Below, piece by piece: positions 1 through 8,607 of a DNA stretch of 64,000 nt. A program made the translations under genes and the position numbers. The stretch covers positions 1,240,001-1,304,000 of the forward strand of contig NZ_CP031946.1 of NCBI RefSeq assembly GCF_003443535.1. Direction: 5' to 3'. Every line of letters begins with the position of its first letter. Position 1 is the stretch's first letter. The notes below the pieces were generated by a model, which ran no database searches, was not told the origin of the DNA, and worked only from the letters and a program-made list of their open reading frames with translations. Origin of the DNA: Ruegeria sp. AD91A (GTDB lineage Bacteria > Pseudomonadota > Alphaproteobacteria > Rhodobacterales > Rhodobacteraceae).

Positions 1-711
1 AATTAGCAACACTCCGTATTGGTCGCAGATTTCGCGGATGCGCTTGAAATACCCCTGAACCGCCGGAACCGCGCCAAGGGTAGCGCCGACGACAGGCTCG
101 GCCATAAAGGCCATCACAGTGTCAGGCCCCAGCCGCAGGATTTCCGCCTCCAACTCATTGGCGACGCGTTGACCGTAGTCAAAGCTGCTCTGGCCCTCAG
201 GTTTCTCGGCGTATTCAAAACAGGCCGAAATATGTGTCATATCGATCAGCATCGGAGCAAACTGTGCCCGTCTCCAGGCGTTGCCACCAGCTGACAAAGC
301 CCCCAGCGTGTTGCCATGGTAGCTCTGCTTGCGAGCTATGACATGACGACGTTCAGGCTGACCAACCTCCAGGAAGTACTGACGCGCGAGCTTGATCGCC
401 GCTTCGGTCGCTTCGGACCCGCCCGAGACGAAATACACCCGGTCCAGGTCCCCGGGAGCATACTGGATCAACAGATCCGCCAATGCTTCAGCCGGTTCGG
501 ACGTCATGAACCCGGTATGTGCAAAGGCGATCTTTTCCACCTGCCGTTGCACCGCCTGTATCACCGCCGGGTTCGAATGCCCCAGACAGGACACTGCCGC
601 GTCGCCGCAATCCAGATACCGCTTGCCGCTGGCATCGATCAGATAACAGCCATCTCCACCCGCCGCGATGGGAAGGTCGGATTTTGTGTGGCGCGGGAAA
701 ACATGACTCAT
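1..711 (-). CDS. class III (omega) aminotransferase, N-terminal part, cut by window edge
   Basis: PLP-dependent fold-type I aminotransferase that moves an amino group from an amine or omega-amino acid to a keto acid. The frame opens with ATG at 711 and runs off base 1, so only about 237 N-terminal residues are present; the PLP lysine lies outside. Visible class III hallmarks are GSEATEAA (cofactor phosphate region), YHGNT and the AEPVVGA stretch. Its ATG overlaps the stop of the upstream BKACE gene as ATGA, so the two are very probably co-translated. A beta-keto-acid cleavage enzyme next to a transaminase suggests catabolism of an amino acid or amine through a beta-keto acid; that is inference. 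The substrate is unknown. Confidence 0.85.
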   Translation of the reverse strand, partial: MSHVFPRHTKSDLPIAAGGDGCYLIDASGKRYLDCGDAAVSCLGHSNPAVIQAVQRQVEKIAFAHTGFMTSEPAEALADLLIQYAPGDLDRVYFVSGGSEATEAAIKLARQYFLEVGQPERRHVIARKQSYHGNTLGALSAGGNAWRRAQFAPMLIDMTHISACFEYAEKPEGQSSFDYGQRVANELEAEILRLGPDTVMAFMAEPVVGATLGAVPAVQGYFKRIREICDQYGVLLI

Positions 712-1481
712 GTTTCAGTCCTTCCAAGAGTTTCAACCAAAGCAGCGACCGAAGCCGCGTTATCCGCCCACGGTGCGCCACCTGGGCCCGTTAAGCTGTT
801 TTCAAATCCGACCCGCACGTCGCCACCGCGCCGCGCAGCCTCGGCCAGACAGGCATGTTCCTGCGCCCCAAAAGCGCATACCATCCAATTTGACCGACTG
901 AAGGGAAACACATCCAGATCCGCAGGGTCAGATTGCTGACCTTCGCTATACCGACCGAGCACAAGCAAACGGTCTGTCTGATCCGCTTTCACCACGCCTT
1001 TCAATTGCCAGTCTTCAAGCAAGTCCACGTCTTTCGCGTCATATAGAATATGCTGAACCCGCGTCCCCTGATCCGCGCACAACGCGTAGACCCGAGGCGC
1101 AAGATCAGGATCTCGCGCGATCTCTCTGACCGAAATGGATGCCCATTCTGGTTGAACCTTCTTCAGGCACTCAAATTGCGCTGTGACGTCGAAAACTCCT
1201 GCCGACTCGGTTGTGATCTGAACATCCATACCCGGCGCCGCACGCTGCAATTCGGTCAGCGTCTCGCGATACAATCCGGCATCCAGCGAATGGTTGCCTT
1301 CAGCATTCCGTACATGCAAATGCACGCCGTTCGCACCCGTCGCATGACAGCCACGTGCAGTCATGATGATCTCGTCCGTTGTGACTGGCAGCGCCGGGTG
1401 ATCCCGTCTGCCCCGCCGGGCGCCGTTTGGTGCGACCAGAATATACGGCCTGCCAGAGGCTTTTGCTGCGTTCGATGTCAT
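708..1481 (-). CDS. BKACE family (DUF849) beta-keto acid cleavage enzyme
   Basis: Members of this zinc-dependent family condense a beta-keto acid with acetyl-CoA and split it into acetoacetate and a new CoA ester. The 257-residue product shows family features: an N-terminal VAPNGARRGRRDHPALP stretch, the metal-site HLHVRN motif, an ITTESAG segment and the C-terminal VGFENS motif. It is slightly shorter than the usual 270-310 residues. The ATG at 1481 follows an AGAGGA ribosome site. It is divergent from the RpiR regulator and overlaps the aminotransferase gene by four bases. Which beta-keto acid it uses cannot be read from sequence; the transaminase partner hints at an amino-acid-derived one. 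Confidence 0.85.
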   Translation of the reverse strand: MTSNAAKASGRPYILVAPNGARRGRRDHPALPVTTDEIIMTARGCHATGANGVHLHVRNAEGNHSLDAGLYRETLTELQRAAPGMDVQITTESAGVFDVTAQFECLKKVQPEWASISVREIARDPDLAPRVYALCADQGTRVQHILYDAKDVDLLEDWQLKGVVKADQTDRLLVLGRYSEGQQSDPADLDVFPFSRSNWMVCAFGAQEHACLAEAARRGGDVRVGFENSLTGPGGAPWADNAASVAALVETLGRTET

Positions 1482-1543
1482 GACGTCCTCTTATCCTGCC
1501 TCCAACTAATGCGATCACCTTACGTTTTCAATTTACCCATATA

Positions 1544-1557
1544 AAAACATATGTTTT
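1544..1557. promoter_or_regulatory. 14-bp perfect palindrome, candidate RpiR operator
   Basis: AAAACATATGTTTT is a perfect palindrome in the AT-rich divergent gap between the BKACE gene (start 1481) and the RpiR gene (start 1567). Its position, ten bases before the regulator's ATG, suits an autoregulatory operator. Binding by the neighbouring regulator is inferred from location only. Confidence 0.45.
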
Positions 1558-1566
1558 ATATTTCAC

Positions 1567-2466
1567 ATGACGCACCCTCTCACCTCCTTGGTTACGCAAT
1601 TGCGCCGCGAGATCGATGAGATGCCGGCGCAAATGCAGGTCGCCGCAAAATACATCATCGATCATCCCGGCGACTTCGCATTGAATCCAATCCGAACCAC
1701 CACCGATCGCATCGGCATCAGCTCGAATGTTCTGATCCGGCTGGCGCAACGCATGGGATATGACAGCTTTGACGCTTTTCGACGTCCGTTTCGAAACGCT
1801 CTGACAACCGACGGCGAAGACAGGTTTGGGCAAGACTGGCTGGAACACCTAAAGGAACAAGGGCAGTTTGGTGCGGCGCAGGCACGATTTGCGCAGAACG
1901 AAATAAATGTCGTGTCCAGATCGCTGCGGCTCATGGCCCCTCATTTGACGGAACAGGCCGTCGCGCACATCAGGTCGGCGCGCCGCTGTTATGTGACTGC
2001 CACACGGTCCAGCCATGCGCTGGCCTATTATTTTCACTACGCCGGTCGCATGGCCCATCCCGGGCTTCAGTTGGTGCCCCGCCACATGGGCTCGGCCATC
2101 GACGACCTGGTCGAAGCCACCGCCGAGGATTGTCTGTTTGCCATCACGGTTCACCCCTATTCCGCCGACACGATTCAATCGATGCGCTTTGCGCGCGACC
2201 GGTCGATGCGTATTGTGTTGCTGTCGGACAGCAAGGTTATCGCGCCGGGGGTGGAACCGGATGTCGTCCTCCCTGTCAGCACACGAACCCTGCACCCGTT
2301 TTCAAGTTTTTCAGGGGCAATGGCCGTCTTGGAATGTCTGCTGGGGCATCTGTTTGACGCTGAGGGAGAGGCCGCCAGAGAAAGAGTGGAAGCCTATCAG
2401 AAGGCGCGGGAAGATACCGGAGCGTACTGGCGCCCCGGCGTTTTGCCAAAGCTCAGAAAACCTTGA
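1567..2466 (+). CDS. MurR/RpiR family transcriptional regulator with SIS domain
   Basis: The 299-residue protein has an N-terminal helix-turn-helix of the RpiR type (roughly residues 1-80, with TTTDRIGISSNVLIRLAQRMGY as recognition region, in which NVLIRLAQRMGY is the conserved core) and a C-terminal SIS sugar-isomerase fold (about residues 125-260) that normally binds a phosphorylated or acidic ligand. RpiR regulators usually control an adjacent catabolic operon. Here the divergent BKACE/aminotransferase pair is the obvious target, with a 14-bp palindrome in the shared promoter gap. The effector is unknown. The ATG at 1567 matches the start of the conserved N-terminus. Confidence 0.85.
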   Translation: MTHPLTSLVTQLRREIDEMPAQMQVAAKYIIDHPGDFALNPIRTTTDRIGISSNVLIRLAQRMGYDSFDAFRRPFRNALTTDGEDRFGQDWLEHLKEQGQFGAAQARFAQNEINVVSRSLRLMAPHLTEQAVAHIRSARRCYVTATRSSHALAYYFHYAGRMAHPGLQLVPRHMGSAIDDLVEATAEDCLFAITVHPYSADTIQSMRFARDRSMRIVLLSDSKVIAPGVEPDVVLPVSTRTLHPFSSFSGAMAVLECLLGHLFDAEGEAARERVEAYQKAREDTGAYWRPGVLPKLRKP

Positions 2467-2504
2467 ACCAAATCATTCAAAGCTTCTGGGGCCAACACCA
2501 GAAT

Positions 2505-3533
2505 TCAGCTTCGTTCAGGATCAGCGGCGGATTGTTCTTTTCTTTTGGCGCGGGGCTGAGGTCTGGTCGGGATTTCCTTCAACAATCCCCCGACACCCAT
2601 TCCGGCAATATCTGCCCCGGTCGTTTCGATCCCGCAGGCAATACGCGATAGAACCCAATCCGCCCCGTTCAATGCCGGAGATCGCGCGCACCCGGGCAAC
2701 CCGATCACCGGTCGATCCTGCATCGAACCCAGAAACAGCAGGTTTCCCGGATCAACCGGCATACCGAACCGATCCACCTGCCCGCCGGCAAGCCGAACAG
2801 CAGATGGGGCAACATCATCAGGATCCGAGGTCGCGGATCCGGTCAGTATCATCAGCAAATCACCAGCAGTCCTGGAAACCGCCTTGGCCAATGCTTCCAC
2901 GCGATGCGGTACAATCTGCACATCACACAAATCCAGACCCAAGGCTTCGGTCCGCCCGCGAATGGCGGCGATCCCCTTTTCGTTGGAGGGGCCACCGGGG
3001 ATATCCGTAACGATCAAACCTGCTGTCTTGTGAACGGGCCTTGCCAGACGCACGGCCCCTTGCGCCAGATTGGCGGCCCGCCGAACATCAGCTTCTGGCA
3101 CGGCATATGAGATGACCTTGATGGTGGCGACCATGCCCTTCGGACCCATCTGCTGGTATTGCGGAACCGTCGCAACCGTAATCATCGGGTTGACCCGGTT
3201 GAACATCTCCAGTGCGTCCACATCCAGAACTGCCACGCCCGGCGCGTCCGCCAACAGGTTGACCCGGCCGGTAAACGCATCGGTCACGCGCAGATTGGCC
3301 GACGCCGCATCTGGCGCAAGAGCTGCGGCCAAGGTGCGTGCGGCTTCATCTTCATGGCAATCACCGGGTTCAAGGCGCGCAACGATCACTTCGCGGATGC
3401 CCGCCTGCGTCAACTGTGTCACATGCTTTGCCTGCAACGACAGTCCTTTACGCAGTTTTCTCCCGTCCGCCGTCACCGAATGAGCCAGAATGGCACCTTT
3501 TGCTTCGGAGACTGCTACCGGACCAAACCTCAT
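2505..3533 (-). CDS. molybdopterin-binding (MoeA/MoaB-like) protein
   Basis: A 342-residue protein with a MoCF/MoaB-type molybdopterin-binding domain in its C-terminal half; the ILTGSATSDPDD segment corresponds to the cofactor-binding loop. The N-terminal half begins with VSEAKGAILAHS, resembling the MoeA-like start of such proteins. Proteins of this kind accompany XdhC and Cox accessory genes and are thought to handle molybdenum cofactor for aldehyde, xanthine or CO-type hydroxylases. Its ATG overlaps the stop of the XdhC-family gene by four bases, so it is the last gene of the minus-strand accessory set. It is not the canonical MoeA. The exact step is inferred. Confidence 0.75.
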   Translation of the reverse strand: MRFGPVAVSEAKGAILAHSVTADGRKLRKGLSLQAKHVTQLTQAGIREVIVARLEPGDCHEDEAARTLAAALAPDAASANLRVTDAFTGRVNLLADAPGVAVLDVDALEMFNRVNPMITVATVPQYQQMGPKGMVATIKVISYAVPEADVRRAANLAQGAVRLARPVHKTAGLIVTDIPGGPSNEKGIAAIRGRTEALGLDLCDVQIVPHRVEALAKAVSRTAGDLLMILTGSATSDPDDVAPSAVRLAGGQVDRFGMPVDPGNLLFLGSMQDRPVIGLPGCARSPALNGADWVLSRIACGIETTGADIAGMGVGGLLKEIPTRPQPRAKRKEQSAADPERS

Positions 3534-4498
3534 GCCTTGCCTCGCAGAACGGCCGTCATCTGCGCCAGAATTGCAACGGCAATCTCGGATGGGCCGGCAG
3601 CCCCGATATCCAACCCGATTGGCCCATGAATCCTCGAGATTTGCTCATCACTGAAACCGGCCGCTTTCATACGCTCGACGCGTTTGGCGTGGGTACGTGT
3701 TGATCCCAAGGCACCAATGTAAAACACACCCGCATCCAGTGCAGCTTGCAGCGCCGGATCATCCAGTTTTGGATCATGCGTCAGCAGGACAATTGCGGTG
3801 CGCGCATCCAGCCCAAGTTTTTCCACAGCCTCATCCGGCCAATCCGTTAGGATCGTTTCCCCCGGGAATCGGGCGTTGGAGGCAAATGCGTCGCGCGGGT
3901 CGATAATGGCCGGATCATACCCAGCTATGCGCGCCATCGGCACCAGTGCCTGCGCGATGTGAACCGCGCCGACAATGATCAGCCGTAGCGGTGGGTTGTG
4001 TACCGCTACAAAGGTCCGGCCATCTTCTTCAAATCCAGAACGATCCATACGCAACCGTTCCGCATAGGCATTTCGGCGCAAGGCCCTGTGCCCGGTATCG
4101 ATATTGACTTCATAAGCAATCGGTTCACGAGCCGCGCGGGCTGCAACCAGTTCCGCCAACATCGGTTCGGGCAGAACCTTCCCGACGGGTTCGACAAGAA
4201 CGCGTATGGTTCCGCCACAGGCCAGCCCGACCGCAAAGGCGTCTTCATCGCTCACCCCAAATTCCAGCAATCGGGCCTCGCCTTCGTCAATGGCTTCAAG
4301 CGCTTCGACGATCACTGCTCCCTCGACGCAGCCACCCGACACAGAGCCTTCGATCCGGCCATCGCCGCCGATCACCAGTTGGGAACCAACCCGGCGCGGC
4401 GCGCTGCCCCAGGTTTCGACAACTGTAGCAAGCGCGGCGCCGCTGCCATCGCGGTGCCACTTCAGTGCCGTTTCCGGACTGTTGTCGAATCGTTCCAT
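3530..4498 (-). CDS. XdhC/CoxF family molybdenum-cofactor insertion/sulfuration protein
   Basis: XdhC-family proteins bind molybdenum cofactor and help sulfurate and insert it into xanthine-dehydrogenase-type enzymes. The product has the N-terminal XdhC domain (ATVVETWGSAPRR, SVSGGCVEGAV, ACGGTIRVLVEP) and a C-terminal Rossmann XdhC_C domain (LRLIIVGAVHIAQAL, then YIGALGSTRTHAKR). I chose ATG 4498, giving 322 residues, because an upstream TGGAGG ribosome site is correctly spaced; the open frame runs further up to 4624 but that extension lacks family similarity. Position 1 of the conserved glycine loop reads GAVHIA rather than GAGHIG, a mild variation. It is followed by the molybdopterin-binding protein. 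Confidence 0.85.
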   Translation of the reverse strand: MERFDNSPETALKWHRDGSGAALATVVETWGSAPRRVGSQLVIGGDGRIEGSVSGGCVEGAVIVEALEAIDEGEARLLEFGVSDEDAFAVGLACGGTIRVLVEPVGKVLPEPMLAELVAARAAREPIAYEVNIDTGHRALRRNAYAERLRMDRSGFEEDGRTFVAVHNPPLRLIIVGAVHIAQALVPMARIAGYDPAIIDPRDAFASNARFPGETILTDWPDEAVEKLGLDARTAIVLLTHDPKLDDPALQAALDAGVFYIGALGSTRTHAKRVERMKAAGFSDEQISRIHGPIGLDIGAAGPSEIAVAILAQMTAVLRGKA

Positions 4499-4727
4499 CA
4501 GAACCTCCAGACGTCGTCTGTTTCCCAACATAAGCAGGATTGGCCTGATGAAAAGCGCAACGCCCTTACCAAAACGTCTATGTTGAGCTTTGTGAGCCGA
4601 TATCAATGCTCGAACTGTATTCAAGAAATCACAGCATTGATTGTTAGTGCCACGGGTTTTAGCCTGCGCGTGCAGCCGGCCAAGTGACCGAGCCGCATAT
4701 CAAACACATTTTTTTGGAGACAAGCAG

Positions 4728-5228
4728 TTGAAACATTTTCTTGCATTGGGCGCAGTGGTTGGCCTTTTGACTTCAACCGCAGCGTGGGCTGACACATTCG
4801 AACGTTACGGAGAAGTAGCAGGCTGGAAAGTCTTCATCGACAACGAGAAGAAATCCTGCCTGATCGAGGCCGTGGACGATGCGGAAAACGTCGTTCAGAT
4901 GGGCCTGACCGAAGATCGCGGCGTGGGATATGTGGGGGTATTCACCAAGGCGGAGACCGACATCAAACGTGGCGAGACACAAGAAGTGGCCATCTTGATC
5001 GGGGACAACATCTATCTGGGTGAAGCCACAGGTATGAAAGGCAATATCACCAAGGGCTATTCCGGTGGCTATGTCCTGTCAGACAGCCCTCAATTCGCGG
5101 ATGATCTGGCCAAGAAAAAGGTCATGATCGTTTTCCCCGAAACGTCATACGCTTTCACAGTCGATCTGACCGGCACATACAAAGCTATGGAAATGGCCCG
5201 TAAGTGCAATGAAGAACAGTTGTCATAG
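4728..5228 (+). CDS. invasion-associated locus B (IalB) family secreted protein
   Basis: A 166-residue exported protein. The N-terminus is a typical signal peptide (MKHFLALGAVVG, cleavage probably after AWA, with ADTFERYGEVAGWKVF following), and the rest matches the IalB beta-rich family common in Rhodobacteraceae, whose function is unclear. The start is taken as TTG 4728 because a GGAGA site sits seven bases upstream and the signal peptide begins there; an ATG at 4641 would add an unlikely leader. It lies between the XdhC-family gene and coxE but on the opposite strand, so it splits the accessory set. It ends four bases from the convergent coxE stop. Confidence 0.75.
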   Translation: MKHFLALGAVVGLLTSTAAWADTFERYGEVAGWKVFIDNEKKSCLIEAVDDAENVVQMGLTEDRGVGYVGVFTKAETDIKRGETQEVAILIGDNIYLGEATGMKGNITKGYSGGYVLSDSPQFADDLAKKKVMIVFPETSYAFTVDLTGTYKAMEMARKCNEEQLS

Positions 5229-5232
5229 GCGA

Positions 5233-6492
5233 CTATTCGGAAAGCGCGGCCAACAGCCGTGCTTTCTGCCCCTGGTCATCGGGTTGTGAGATCACGGAGG
5301 CCAGATCTTCGAGCGAGGCTATTGAATGCCCTGCCCTGAAACTGTCGACATGGGGCAGCATGGCCGCCACCCCCAGAGCCTTGGGGGCAAACCCGTCCCA
5401 GCGCAGTAGCGGGTTCAGCCAGATCAGGCGTTTTGAGGACAGGTGCAGCCGCTCAACCTCTTTCTCCAGCCTCTCCGGTTCACCCCGCTCCAATCCGTCG
5501 GTGATCAGCAGAACAACGGCCCCCTGCCCCATGACCCGTCTTGACCAGTCTCTGTTGAACTGATGCAGACAGTCGCCGATGCGCGTGCCCCCTTCCCAAT
5601 CCTGCGCCTCGGCCCCGGCAGCTGCAAGAGCTGCGTCAACGTCCCGCTGACGTAAGTGGCGGGTTATGTTGGTCAGGCGCGTGCCGAAAGTGAAAGCATG
5701 AACCTTGGCCCAACCTGCCCCCTTAGCGTTCGATACCGTGTGCAGGAAGTGCAGGATGGCACGGCTGTACTGGCTCATTGAACCTGAGATGTCGCACAGG
5801 GCCACAAGGTTTGGCCATCGCGGTTTGGGCTCTAGCCGGGCGATATCGCGCAACTCTCCTCCTTGCCGCATGGCTGCTCGCAAAGTGCGGGCACGGTCAA
5901 TGCGGTGCCCCAGATGGCTGGATTGACCTCGTCGGGATTCGATGGGCTTGACCGGCAGGGTCAACCGCGCCAAAACGCGCTTGGCTTGCGCGATTTCGGC
6001 AGTGCTCATCTGTTCAAAGTCCAGATTGCGAAGACGCTCCTCGGACGATGCCGTCTGCGTGGCGTCAATCTCGATTTCAGTTTCGCCTTCGTCTTGTGCC
6101 GCCAGCTCGGGCGTGTCGTGTTCGACGCCATCCAGAAGGGCCTCAGCCGCGCGTTTTTCGCCAGCATCCGCCTTGCGATCCTCCTGCACGCCCCGAATGG
6201 CGGGAAGCATCATGGCCATCATGTGCTCCATGTATCGCGGGTCGCGCCAGTACATTCGGAAGACTTGTGCGAAGACCGTGCGATGTTCGGGACGATTTAC
6301 GAAACAGGCGTGCAGCGTCCAGTAGAAATCCCGTTTCTCGGTAAAACCCGCGGCTTGCACCGCGCGAATTGCGTCAATCACCCGCCCCGGACCAATCGGC
6401 AGACCCGCCTTCCGCAGCGCGCGGGCAAAATGGGTAATGTTCTGCGCCAGCTTCGGGTAGTCGGGAATTTCCAGCGGGATTTGTTCGGCCAT
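5233..6492 (-). CDS. coxE: CoxE-like VWA-domain protein
   Basis: A 419-residue cytosolic VWA protein. The MIDAS metal site is visible as DISGS (D234), with the partner GGTRIGD threonine loop and a LITDGLE aspartate loop further on. In Oligotropha-type cox clusters CoxE works with the MoxR-type ATPase CoxD in assembling the Mo/Cu centre of CO dehydrogenase; similar pairs serve other molybdenum hydroxylases. It lies six bases downstream of the AAA+ gene on the same strand, as expected for coxDE. No catalytic large, medium or small subunit genes are present nearby, so the client enzyme must be encoded elsewhere. Confidence 0.85.
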   Translation of the reverse strand: MAEQIPLEIPDYPKLAQNITHFARALRKAGLPIGPGRVIDAIRAVQAAGFTEKRDFYWTLHACFVNRPEHRTVFAQVFRMYWRDPRYMEHMMAMMLPAIRGVQEDRKADAGEKRAAEALLDGVEHDTPELAAQDEGETEIEIDATQTASSEERLRNLDFEQMSTAEIAQAKRVLARLTLPVKPIESRRGQSSHLGHRIDRARTLRAAMRQGGELRDIARLEPKPRWPNLVALCDISGSMSQYSRAILHFLHTVSNAKGAGWAKVHAFTFGTRLTNITRHLRQRDVDAALAAAGAEAQDWEGGTRIGDCLHQFNRDWSRRVMGQGAVVLLITDGLERGEPERLEKEVERLHLSSKRLIWLNPLLRWDGFAPKALGVAAMLPHVDSFRAGHSIASLEDLASVISQPDDQGQKARLLAALSE

Positions 6493-6498
6493 AACGCG

Positions 6499-7407
6499 TC
6501 AGGCCGGTTCAAGCGTCGCTTTGGCCTCATCCAGAATGCGCTTGGCCTCAGACCCTTGCAGCTTCTGGATGTCGTCCTGGTATTTCAGGATCGCACCCAG
6601 CGTATCACCGATCACCTCGGGGCTGAGATTCATCACGTCCAGCGCCAGCAGACATTTGGCCCAGTCAATGGTTTCGGCCACGCCGGGTTTCTTGAACAGG
6701 TCCTCGGTGCGCAGACGCTGAACGAAAGCCACAACTTCGCGGCTGAGCGCATCGGCGGCCTCGGGCGCGCGCGCGTGCAGAATTTCGATCTCACGTTCGA
6801 AATCGGGATAATCGACCCAGTGATACAGGCAGCGGCGCTTGAGGGCATCGTGCACTTCGCGGGTCCGGTTCGACGTGACAATCACAATGGGTGGTTCGGG
6901 GGCTGCAACAGTGCCCAGTTCAGGGATTGTGACCTGAAAATCACTGAGGGCCTCCAGCAGAAAGGCTTCAAACGGTTCATCGGTCCGGTCCAGTTCGTCG
7001 ATCAGAAGAACCGGCGCTCCGTTTTCGTCCGGGCGCATTGCCTGAAGCAGCGGGCGTTCGATCAGGTATTCATCCGAAAACAGTTCCGCCTGTAACGCGC
7101 CTCGGTCGGCTCCGCCCGAAGCTTCGGCCGTTCGGATCGCGACCATCTGCGCCGGAAAGTTCCATTCGTAAACCGCCGTGGACGCGTCCAGACCTTCGTA
7201 GCACTGCAATCGGATCAAACGGCGGTTCAGACCGGATGCCAGCGCCTTGGCGATTTCCGTCTTTCCGACACCTGCTTCACCTTCCAGAAACAACGGGCGA
7301 CCAAGCTTCAGCGAAAGGAACACAACCGTGGCAAGGGCGCGCCCGCAGACATAGCCCTGACTTCCCAGCATCTGCTGCACGGCATCAATGGAATTAGGCT
7401 GCGTCAT
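6499..7407 (-). CDS. coxD: CoxD-like MoxR-family AAA+ ATPase
   Basis: MoxR AAA+ chaperone ATPase of 302 residues. Walker A reads GEAGVGKTE, Walker B LLIDELDR, and sensor/arginine features follow (VTSNRTREVHDALKRRC). I use ATG 7407, preceded by a GAGAGG site; the frame is open back to 7506 but the extra residues look non-coding. It is the first gene of the pair with coxE and probably unfolds or remodels the hydroxylase apoprotein so that the metal cofactor can be completed, as shown for CoxD in Oligotropha. That role is transferred from the family. Confidence 0.85.
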   Translation of the reverse strand: MTQPNSIDAVQQMLGSQGYVCGRALATVVFLSLKLGRPLFLEGEAGVGKTEIAKALASGLNRRLIRLQCYEGLDASTAVYEWNFPAQMVAIRTAEASGGADRGALQAELFSDEYLIERPLLQAMRPDENGAPVLLIDELDRTDEPFEAFLLEALSDFQVTIPELGTVAAPEPPIVIVTSNRTREVHDALKRRCLYHWVDYPDFEREIEILHARAPEAADALSREVVAFVQRLRTEDLFKKPGVAETIDWAKCLLALDVMNLSPEVIGDTLGAILKYQDDIQKLQGSEAKRILDEAKATLEPA

Positions 7408-7440
7408 GGAACCTCTCTCTTCTTCGCGGATAAACAGGTC

Positions 7441-7458
7441 ACGCAAGCGCCCTTGCGT
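7441..7458. promoter_or_regulatory. 7-bp inverted repeat upstream of coxD
   Basis: ACGCAAG and CTTGCGT, separated by CGCC, form a perfect inverted repeat 34 bases before the coxD start. It may be an operator or a leader hairpin for the coxDE transcript. No factor can be named. Confidence 0.3.
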
Positions 7459-7569
7459 CAAGGCCTTACCCCCTGCCTGAGCTACGACGTTCCGGTTGGT
7501 TGACAAGTTTTTTCGGCAACTCGTACTGCGCTGGTTGGTCTTTCGGGGCAGCTATGCTAGCGGAAGATC

Positions 7570-8607
7570 ATGACTGATACCCTCACCATCCGCCGCCCCG
7601 ACGACTGGCATCTGCATCTGCGCGATGGCGCCATGTTGCAGGCCGTTCTGCCCGAAACCGCACGTCATTTCGCCCGTGCGATCATAATGCCGAACCTCGT
7701 GCCGCCCGTTATACGCGGGGATCAGGCTGCCGCTTACCGCGACAGGATCCTGGCCGCCTTGCCCGACGGTATGAGGTTTGAGCCGCTGATGACCCTGTAC
7801 CTGACCGAGGATACAGATGCGCAGGACGTCGCTGCCGCCCATGCCAGCGGGCTGATAAAAGCGGTCAAGCTGTACCCGGCGGGGGCCACGACCAATTCGG
7901 CCTCGGGCGTGCGTGACTTTGACAAAGTGCGCCCGGTTTTGGAGAAAATGGCCGAGATCGGTCTGCCCATGTGTGTTCATGGCGAAGTGACCGACACAGA
8001 GATCGACATCTTTGACCGCGAAGCCGTGTTCATCAACCGCGTTCTGGACCCGATCCGCCGGTCGACGCCGGGACTGCGCGTGGTGATGGAACATATCACC
8101 ACGTCCGATGGTGTCGACTATGTCAAAGCCAACGAGGCGGATCTGGGTGCGACGATCACCGCGCACCACCTGATCATCAACCGCAACCATATTCTGGTGG
8201 GCGGGATCAAACCGCATTACTATTGCCTGCCGGTCGCCAAGCGCGAGGAACACCGCCAAGCCCTGCTGGCTGCTGCAACGTCAGGTGACGCGCGGTTCTT
8301 CCTGGGCACGGACAGCGCTCCGCACACGGATGCAAACAAGGAAATGGCCTGCGGCTGCGCGGGGTGTTTCACTGCGACAAATACCATGTCTCTGGTGGCC
8401 GAGATGTTCGACCGCGAAGGTGCTCTGGACAAGCTGGAGGTGTTCGTCTCGCTCAACGGGCCGGGCTTTTACCGCCTGCCTGTGAACGAAGAGACGATTA
8501 CCCTGACCAAGGGCGAACCGGTTGAATACCCGTCAAAGATCGACACGGACGATGGACCTGTCACGGTGTTCGACCCGGGCTTTCCACTGCACTGGCGCGT
8601 GGCTTAA
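7570..8607 (+). CDS. pyrC: dihydroorotase (class II, PyrC)
   Basis: Catalyses the reversible cyclisation of N-carbamoyl-L-aspartate to dihydroorotate, third step of pyrimidine synthesis. The 345-residue length and motifs fit the short E. coli PyrC type: WHLHLRDG near residue 13 supplies two zinc histidines, and FLGTDSAPH carries the catalytic aspartate region; HHLIINRNH and MVFGE-equivalent MCVHGEV segments are also present. It starts at ATG 7570, divergent from coxD. Its stop overlaps by four bases the stop of the convergent MmgE/PrpD gene. Confidence 0.95.
   Translation: MTDTLTIRRPDDWHLHLRDGAMLQAVLPETARHFARAIIMPNLVPPVIRGDQAAAYRDRILAALPDGMRFEPLMTLYLTEDTDAQDVAAAHASGLIKAVKLYPAGATTNSASGVRDFDKVRPVLEKMAEIGLPMCVHGEVTDTEIDIFDREAVFINRVLDPIRRSTPGLRVVMEHITTSDGVDYVKANEADLGATITAHHLIINRNHILVGGIKPHYYCLPVAKREEHRQALLAAATSGDARFFLGTDSAPHTDANKEMACGCAGCFTATNTMSLVAEMFDREGALDKLEVFVSLNGPGFYRLPVNEETITLTKGEPVEYPSKIDTDDGPVTVFDPGFPLHWRVA

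Noticed and set aside
5863..7095. 410-codon open frame on the plus strand across coxE and coxD
   Set aside because: It runs antisense to two well-supported genes with clear VWA and AAA+ motifs; open only because of high GC.
7500..7528. sigma-70 promoter with TTGACA before pyrC
   Set aside because: The -35 match is perfect but no reasonable -10 hexamer follows at 16-18 bases.
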